A stretch of DNA of 64,000 nt from Cephalotrichum gorgonifer (lineage: Eukaryota; Ascomycota; Sordariomycetes; Microascales; Microascaceae). Shown here one piece after another: positions 57,401 through 64,000 of the stretch (position 1 is its first letter; each line of letters opens with the position of its first letter). The stretch is from NCBI GenBank assembly GCA_900312665.1, contig ONZQ02000011.1, positions 263,454 through 327,453 of the forward strand. The letters are read 5' to 3'. Position numbers and translations under genes: made by a program. The notes under the pieces were generated by a model. The model had not been told where the DNA came from. It ran no database searches and worked only from the letters and a program-made list of their open reading frames with translations.

Positions 57401-58730
57401 ATGAGGGTTGCTAGGGCGCTGGTCGGAGCGTGCGAGGCGGAAGCCAATTGGCGGTTTTGACCGTTCTGCACAAGAAAATTAGAGCCTAACCCCGAAAGGC
57501 TCGAATATCCCCTAATGTAATGCGCGAAACCTCTTCTCTCAACGATCCGTGGGTGGGGTGGTGGTGCGACTCCTCAGGACAGAGGACAGGATGAGCCCCC
57601 GATCCTTGCACCCTCGACTTGAAGGCGGCTGGCTGGCTGTCCATGTCCCTGAGCGCGCCCCACACCCAGACACAAACGCTATTCCCAAAGCTGCCTAGCT
57701 CCTCCTGACGCCCCCCGCTGCACCCCAGGATCCTTGGCCCTTGGCCCTTGTGGCGTCCACTCCAGGCAGAAAGGTACGAAGTGACTTCCGTTTGAGCGGG
57801 CAACAGGCCCGAGGACGCGAAAGACAACCACACCCACACGCCCCCTCTCTGCCGGAAGGAAGGCAGATCGCCAAGACCCTGGAGGTTAGATGGACGCCTT
57901 CCTTGTTCTTGCCTGTCACTTCCTTTCGCTTGCTTCGACCCGAGATCGGATTAGAGAGGTTTTGAGGCTTCGGAGAAAGGGGTATCAAATACGGAGTTTG
58001 ATTTTTTACCCTCTCAGGATAACAGCCAAGATTAACGGATCCAGTTTACTTGTATTCGCGCTAAAGCATGGGGCGGGTAATAGATGAGTAGGCTTGGAGG
58101 TGATTTGATTCGGGGTTCGAGTCTTGCCAGTACGGGTACCGTCCTCGTACTCGCCAAGAGGAGTGGGGGATTGGCTTTTTTTCCATCTCTCGTCGGCTTT
58201 ACGGGGAGTCTCCACTCTCACCAGTGGGTCCTTGTGCAATTACTCGTACTCGTAAGTTCTCCCCCCCCCCGTCTACTCGTACAAACGAGCTCACAGCGGT
58301 TTTCTATCACCGTAGTACAAGTTCGCATATCATACCCGTAAGCGCAGACGTTGGAGTTACTATGAGTAACGAGCAACTCCCCGTTCGCTTCATAATTCGC
58401 CCTTCTGAACCTCTTCCTTTGACGACAGGAGAAAAACAGGTACCTACGCATCCCCACGTGAAATGAGCGCCCGCAGACGAGAACCCCCCTCTTCCCCCGC
58501 GCACGCGCTGCTTCAGAGGAAGTTTATCCTGCTCATCGGCCCTTTCCCCAGGATTCTCCACCAACGGCAGACACTTGCAACCACTCTCCTAGCGCGACAT
58601 CATTCTTCTCCATCCTCCCTCTTGCTACCATTTCCCCGCGTCCCGTCTTATCTTTTCTCCTCCTCCACACTTTGCGATTCATGCTTTATTGATGCTTCTT
58701 ACAAGTATCCATCCCCTATTTTCCCTCGCC

Positions 58731-59054
58731 NCCNNNNNNNNNNNNNNNNNNNNNNNNNNNNNNNNNNNNNNNNNNNNNNNNNNNNNNNNNNNNNNNNNNN
58801 NNNNNNNNNNNNNNNNNNNNNNNNNNNNNNNNNNNNNNNNNNNNNNNNNNNNNNNNNNNNNNNNNNNNNNNNNNNNNNNNNNNNNNNNNNNNNNNNNNNN
58901 NNNNNNNNNNNNNNNNNNNNNNNNNNNNNNNNNNNNNNNNNNNNNNNNNNNNNNNNNNNNNNNNNNNNNNNNNNNNNNNNNNNNNNNNNNNNNNNNNNNN
59001 NNNNNNNNNNNNNNNNNNNNNNNNNNNNNNNNNNNNNNNNNNNNNNNNNNNNNN
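58731..59054. other. Assembly gap (N run)
   Basis: The gap is 323 Ns of unknown sequence, with two called C bases at 58732-58733. It is flanked by a pyrimidine-rich left side and a short A run on the right, consistent with low complexity. Confidence 0.98.
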
Positions 59055-60028
59055 AAAAAAATGGAGACTCAGGAACCAACCAGCAAGAACCCCCGCGCAC
59101 TATACGGAGCGGACGGAGCGGACGCTGATCTCCGTCCTAGAATAGACTGGCTGGCTGACTGAGAGGGCGGGCCAGACGGGGCGCAGATGAATGAGATAGA
59201 TTTGACTAGATTGCTCTGCTACCGCCCGCCTGGATCGTCAATCGCCTAAACGGCCCTACTCAATATTAGCACACACTATATCTACTATATCCCCCCCGGC
59301 CCTCCCAACCCGGGCTCGTTTAAGTATTGCACCTCCTGCATAGTGGGAAGTTTTCGCGGGCTGGGTACGAAAGTGTATATAAGTCCACTCTATACCGTGA
59401 TGCACCCAGTTTACTCCGTCCTCCCGTCCTCTACAGCCCTCAATCCGTTAATCGTTACCGAGGAGCGCGGGACGTGGGCAGGTGAAGAAGGGGGGAGGGC
59501 AGTCTATTAAAAACAGGGACCGCAAAGTATGCCAGCTCCCATTTTGGGGGGAGTCGGTATTAAACGACGGATGTTCCCCTGTTTCGTACAACACATCGGA
59601 CCGGCCTTCGGCTTTCCTTCTTTCTCTCCCATGGTACACGCCGCGACGCCGCACACCACCTTTTTTATTCACCTTTACCATAGAAAGTGCCTGTGTCCGT
59701 GGGTGCAGGGGCGGGAAGGAAGGGAGATGGGAAAGGGGGGGGAGATGTATTCTGCCCTGAAGGATGATTTGTTCTAATCTGGCTGAAAGTTTGTGGCGGA
59801 GAGTTTCCGCTGCGACTTACACGGTGCGTTTCCGGTGTCTGTCGTCCTTTCTCTCTCGATGAGCCCGACCAAGCCGGGAAGGGGGGGGGCAGCCGGGTGG
59901 GAAACCCGGCCGCGGGGCTGTACACGTACACGTGCAGACACGAGCAGGGAGGAGGAGGAACGGGAGGCGAAGCAATGACAGCACCCAACTTTCAACCTGA
60001 TACAACATCGGGTTAAGGTCGAGAGAGA

Positions 60029-60062
60029 GTGTGTGTGTGTGTGCGTGTGTGTGCGTGTGTGT
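60029..60062. repeat. GT-rich microsatellite
   Basis: GT units are interrupted by single GC units. The run sits in the gene-poor region beside a short GA run (60020-60028). Confidence 0.95.
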
Positions 60063-61757
60063 TACACAGCATTCATCTCTTCCCCCCCTCTCGCTCCGTG
60101 CCGATACCCGAGCCTGGGCTGACGACAGCATGGCCATTAATGGATGAATTAACACACACCCAATTGGAGAGCCTCCCTCTCTCCCCCTGGCGTCCATCCC
60201 CATCCACCAATGACGGGGAGCCATGAGCACGAGAAAACGCGGGAAGTGGGCGATGTCAAATCTTGGATAAAGCAACAAAAGGGAAGGAAAAGACGGGAAG
60301 AAGGAAAAAGAAGGATCAAGATTGTGTTGTAACGAGAGCACACTCGGGGAGGAGCAAGCAGGTAACGCCGCACTTTTTTTCCGTTGCAACTTACGCATCC
60401 CCTCGTCCGTTCAAGAGAACATTACTTTGCACCCCATCGTGAAGGGGGAGAGGGAAAGGGGGCGATGATTCAAAGCGAAGTGTAATGGCCAGGATTATCC
60501 GTGTCATCTACGGGGTCTAATAATAAACTGCCTCCTACCCCTCCTCCTCCATTGCTTTCTTCGTTCTCCCTCAGTGCTACCGTAGCTTTTCCATTTTCCA
60601 AAGTTTGACGGAGAAGATGAGAAAGGAGAAATAGAAAAAAAAAACCTTTCCCGTAGTTGCCAAGAAAATGCCCTCCCTCGACTATTGAACCCTTCATACA
60701 CCCGTTGTTACCTCAATAGCTTATTTCGGGGAAGGCACGCTGCAAACGCATCAAAGCACACACACCCAAAACCCTGCACCAATCAATACTTGGACACTAC
60801 CACCTCCATGTCCCCACAGAAACCCACGCGCGCCCTGTCCCTGTCATCCTGCTCCCATTTCATAGGTCCCCCGCAAACACGCCCCCTTACCCTCCCCGGT
60901 CGGGAATTCCTTCCCGCAAACCCGAGCTGTTCGCGGCCCGACCATCCCGCAATGGCAATGGAGTCCTTTTCCTAGCTCTCTCTTGACAACCCCGAGCGGT
61001 CCAGCTAATAGTACCGTCGCACTCTGGAGGCTACGAGTATTGCTTGCAGGAGTACGAGCACTACTACGGAGCATGATCCCAAGAATGCGAGACCTTCCGG
61101 TCACAAGATACCCATACCCTACCTACATCGGGGTATTTGGGCGATTCTCGGGGCTTTTCCCCCGCGGTGAGGGCAGATCAAACAGCCCTGGTGACCTTTT
61201 TCTCTCCTCTCTTCCTTCTCGTACTTGGGAGAAACTTGACCAGAGACGGGGCGTTTTGGGGGTTTTGAGAGATCTCTGGCGCAGATCCACTCCGCACTCG
61301 GCGATTCTATCTTTATGCCGCCAAAAGAAGCTTTCGCCAAATGTTGCGTCGATCAAGACGAGATAGGCGTTTACATGTTGCAGATCACCTTGTTCCAGAT
61401 TCAAGCTTGACAGGCTGATGTCAGGACGAAGTAATCACCATCACTTTGAGCTACCTTACTCGTACGCCTGCCTACACTTGAGAGCCTCCAAGTCCAATTT
61501 ATAATGCGAATAGAGCCCTCAGAAGAACCCGCAACGACTTGAAAGACACGGGCTTGCGAGCTACCAACCCGAAAGCGTCCAGTGCCATCGAACACCTCGC
61601 ACTTTCCCCCTCGTTTCAAAACCGTAGGTCCCTATCCTCGTATGGAGATGGGGAAATAGCGATCCTCTTCCCCAGATGGCTCGCGAAGAAGGGATGGGCC
61701 AACATAAGGCCCTCGAGAAACATCTCCCTCCTAGTTTGGCACCTCGTCCCGCTCCTC

Positions 61758-62877
61758 TTATAGCACCCCCTCCTCCTCATCGTCAGCCTTTCTCTTCTTC
61801 CTCAGGCTCCAAGGACTAGCGTATAGTCTGTCCCCACCGCCGTAAAGCTCCGTCAAGTCTGACCCGGCGAGTGTCTCTGTCTTCTGCTCCCCATCCTCTG
61901 CAAGTACTCTGGCCACGGTGCGGGGGTAGCCCTTGAGGAGGAACCCTTTGACACAGATCAGGATTATCCAGGCAAACCGTGCTAGATGGAGCTGCGGCCT
62001 CGTGCCCTCAATGTGCTGGGCAGGAACCTTGTGGTACCCGTCCCAAAACTCTCCTACGGACGCCCCGAGGAAGTGGACGACGTAGGTCTGGGGGGAGTGC
62101 GGCTGCGGCTCACCTGGATCAAATATCTCTCTCTTGGGTACGATGGCGAAACTATGAGCTTCGTATAACCTGTGTAGGTCGGCCCGAAGCCACATCCGGT
62201 TCGAGTCGCCGTGGATTCCAACGTCGCCGGTATAGAATTCGCTCATCAGCTCGCGCTGGAACCATTCCTCTTCCTCCCTTGGTACGATGTAGGCTCTCTT
62301 AACACCCTCGTAGTTATTGGATATAACACATCGGCAGCTTTTGGAGTCCCCCTGGTCATCGGCGTTAGCTGCCGGCGGATGCCAAGAATCCGGCAATCGC
62401 TCATGGGGGAACACCCAATCGCGGAAGGTGGGTACTACTGCATATTGTAGCCGATCTAGGTAAATATAGATGTTAAAAAAGAGCCGCGAAATAGTATGAC
62501 AACAAACGATTCCTAACAGGCGACCTGGGGGGTAGGGTATTGCGGGAACATACAGTTGTCGTTGATAATGAAAAAATAGTTATCCTCTTCTAAAACTCCA
62601 TCTAGGGAAATCCGGACGAGTTGTTGCCCTAGCCTGTCGGTGTAGAGGCGCCCGTTGAATGAGTTGTTTGCGACGATTTGGCACGCTAGGAGCGCCGTTC
62701 CGTGGTGACGCCCCTCGGTCTCTCGGGGTTCCGCGTAGGATCCACGCGGGGAAGGGTAAACAGGACACCCCGTCTCACCGGGTAGGCTGGGTGGTGGAAT
62801 AGGATAGGCTCGTGATGCGCAGGGGGATATGAGGATGGGATCGGGCGTCTTGGTGCGAGGAATCGATCAGTCGCCAT
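61758..62877 (-). CDS. Fungal HNH-nuclease-like protein
   Basis: Minus-strand exons are 62877-62779, 62713-62554 and 62437-61758, giving 312 aa. The first intron (65 nt) is inferred from a good donor (gtgaga) and a frame change; a single-base indel would explain the shift equally well, since the intron would remove a stretch (PRVDPTRN...) of the kind seen before HHGTALLACQ in relatives. Residues about 34-60 read GRHHGTALLACQIVANNSFN. The HNH_2-like module has CRCVISN, KRAYIVPREEEEWF and RMWLRADLHRLYEAHSFAIVPK. The conserved His of the usual RAH[LI]VP is Tyr here, while Asn and the second His (in ADLHRL) remain, so catalysis is doubtful. The C-terminal tail is basic then acidic (KKRKADDEEEG). 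Cellular role unknown. Confidence 0.75.
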
Positions 62878-64000
62878 CGGTAGTGGGAAGCACGTGTAGA
62901 GGTTGTTCTGAAGAGGTTATTCCGATGAGGCTATTCGGAAGGCGTCATTCTAAGGGGGCTTTTCTGAAGAGGCTGATGGATAACAGGGTGGATATATGGG
63001 GAAACAGAATCAAGGAACTCGAGGATGTGTGTCCAAGAATCTGCCGTCGTTCCTTCCTTCCTTACGACTCCCTTAACTCCTTAGGAGTATCCTGCTGTTA
63101 GTTGTTTCCCATGAATAGGGAAATGGCCGGATTCTGCCAGTATATTGATAAGTGCAAGAGGAAAGAAAGTAATAATGAGATCCCGATCTCCCGATCTCCC
63201 CCCCGCAACTTAGTATGCTGATGATGATCCCACAACCTTATATTTCAGAATACTTTGGCCGATTAGGTTGGGAAATATCATATGGCATGCCAGCGTTGAC
63301 ATTGCTATTGAACTCTGTCAGTAGCGACCTTCGCTTCATGCAGATCGACTCTATGCCAAGGCAAGGTAGAGTACCGATAGGGAGTAATGGCCTCGTATAG
63401 AAGGAACAATGGCAGGGTACGCATCAGGAGGAAGAGACCCGTAAGGAAGAGAGGGGCCTTAAAGATGAGGACACACCGCCTCGAACCTTCTCCAGCCGGA
63501 AGAGGACGGACCTACAAGTATCCAGGTCCCAAAAAGGATGTTGAGAGTGGTTTAAAACCCATCAGACACGCCTAGCGCCCTGTCTCGACGTAAAGACTCC
63601 CACTGCAAACCGTAAGCAAGGAACCCGGCTCCAACTGTGATAACGGAGCAGGAACGGTCTCGGAGAAAGGGGTAAGGGGGTTCCTTGGGTGCTAATAGAA
63701 CGAGGGCGTGAGTACCATGTCAAAGGCGAGGCCCGCACTGAATACATGTAGCTACGGACTTGTCCATGCTATCGGTTGCTTGATCAGGGCGACCCAAGAG
63801 CTACCCTTAATCGAATCAGACAGAATAAGCTGAGAAGGGGGCATGGAGTTTATGAGATACGAGAACGACTAGAAAGAGGGTTCAATATTGCGGTCGTTCA
63901 AGTTCATCGAGCTACATCTACAACCATACGCACCCAAGATCACCAGGTTCCAACTTGAAGGCATACATGTACTCATGGATTACTGCTCCTCTATCCCCTG
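62878..64000. other. Intergenic end of window
   Basis: No gene is supportable. The first few hundred bases should carry the HNH-like gene promoter. The remainder has only short, unconvincing frames, and a neighbouring gene may lie just outside. Confidence 0.5.

Larger units (their letters stand above)
51026..61757. other. Gene-poor region of about 10.7 kb
   Basis: I find no coding region I can support; ORFs are short, overlapping and low complexity. The permease promoter occupies the first 1-1.5 kb, which has C-rich blocks at 51520-51660. TACTCGTA/TACGAGTA motifs occur at 52172, 52266, 52648, 58241, 58247, 58274, 61032 and 61457. Microsatellites (CA at 54460, GT at 60029) and an N gap at 58731-59054 also lie here. 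No conserved transposase or reverse transcriptase motif was noticed. Confidence 0.5.

Noticed and set aside
58105..58130. GGTTCGAGTC resembling a tRNA B-box
   Set aside because: The flanking bases do not form a T-stem or acceptor stem, and no A-box is found at the proper distance.
58463..59162. ORFs running through the N gap
   Set aside because: They are open only because unknown bases carry no stops; flanking residues match no family.
63387..63575. Short basic ORF resembling a ribosomal protein
   Set aside because: 62 codons, Arg/Lys rich, but no recognisable ribosomal signature, splice context or neighbouring exons.

Overview
The window is nuclear DNA of a filamentous ascomycete (Pezizomycotina, probably a Sordariomycete). 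Genes have short introns (about 65-280 nt) with GT/AG borders and CTRAC-type branch sites, coding exons are GC-rich, and the gene content is typical: a self-sufficient-looking GlcNAc catabolic cluster, GH74 xyloglucanase, MFS sugar porter, NACHT/WD40 receptor, GPI16 and LUC7. All exon structures below were worked out by eye from splice signals, reading-frame continuity and family motifs.

Region 1 (1.7-22.4 kb): a cytochrome P450 followed by a five-gene N-acetylglucosamine cluster: sugar kinase (hxk3-like, -), glucosamine-6-P deaminase (dam1-like, +), Ndt80-type regulator (ron1-like, -), GlcNAc-6-P deacetylase (dac1-like, -), and a GH3 N-acetylglucosaminidase fused to a GNAT domain (nag3-like, +). 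Together they would split chitin or peptidoglycan amino-sugar oligomers, phosphorylate GlcNAc, deacetylate it, and deaminate GlcN-6-P to fructose-6-P, under a cluster-encoded regulator. No NGT1-type GlcNAc transporter is recognised here.

Region 2 (23-26 kb): a disordered RG-rich probable RNA-associated protein converges on the U1 snRNP gene LUC7, which is interrupted by an assembly gap.

Region 3 (26-39 kb): a possible self/non-self or stress-defence island. A STAND-like protein lacking a recognisable P-loop is divergently paired with a large AAA+ ATPase that has a Gly/Pro/Tyr-rich tail. A complete NLR-type protein follows (alpha/beta-hydrolase, NACHT, WD40).

Region 4 (39.6-51 kb): a fructosamine/ketosamine kinase, GPI16 (GPI transamidase subunit), a secreted GH74 xyloglucanase and an MFS sugar permease.

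Region 5 (51-64 kb): a stretch of more than 10 kb with no supportable gene, containing a second N gap and microsatellites, then an HNH-nuclease-like gene. The 8-mer TACTCGTA/TACGAGTA is scattered through the intergenic DNA of the window, at least 22 times, far above chance, and several copies form perfect palindromes.
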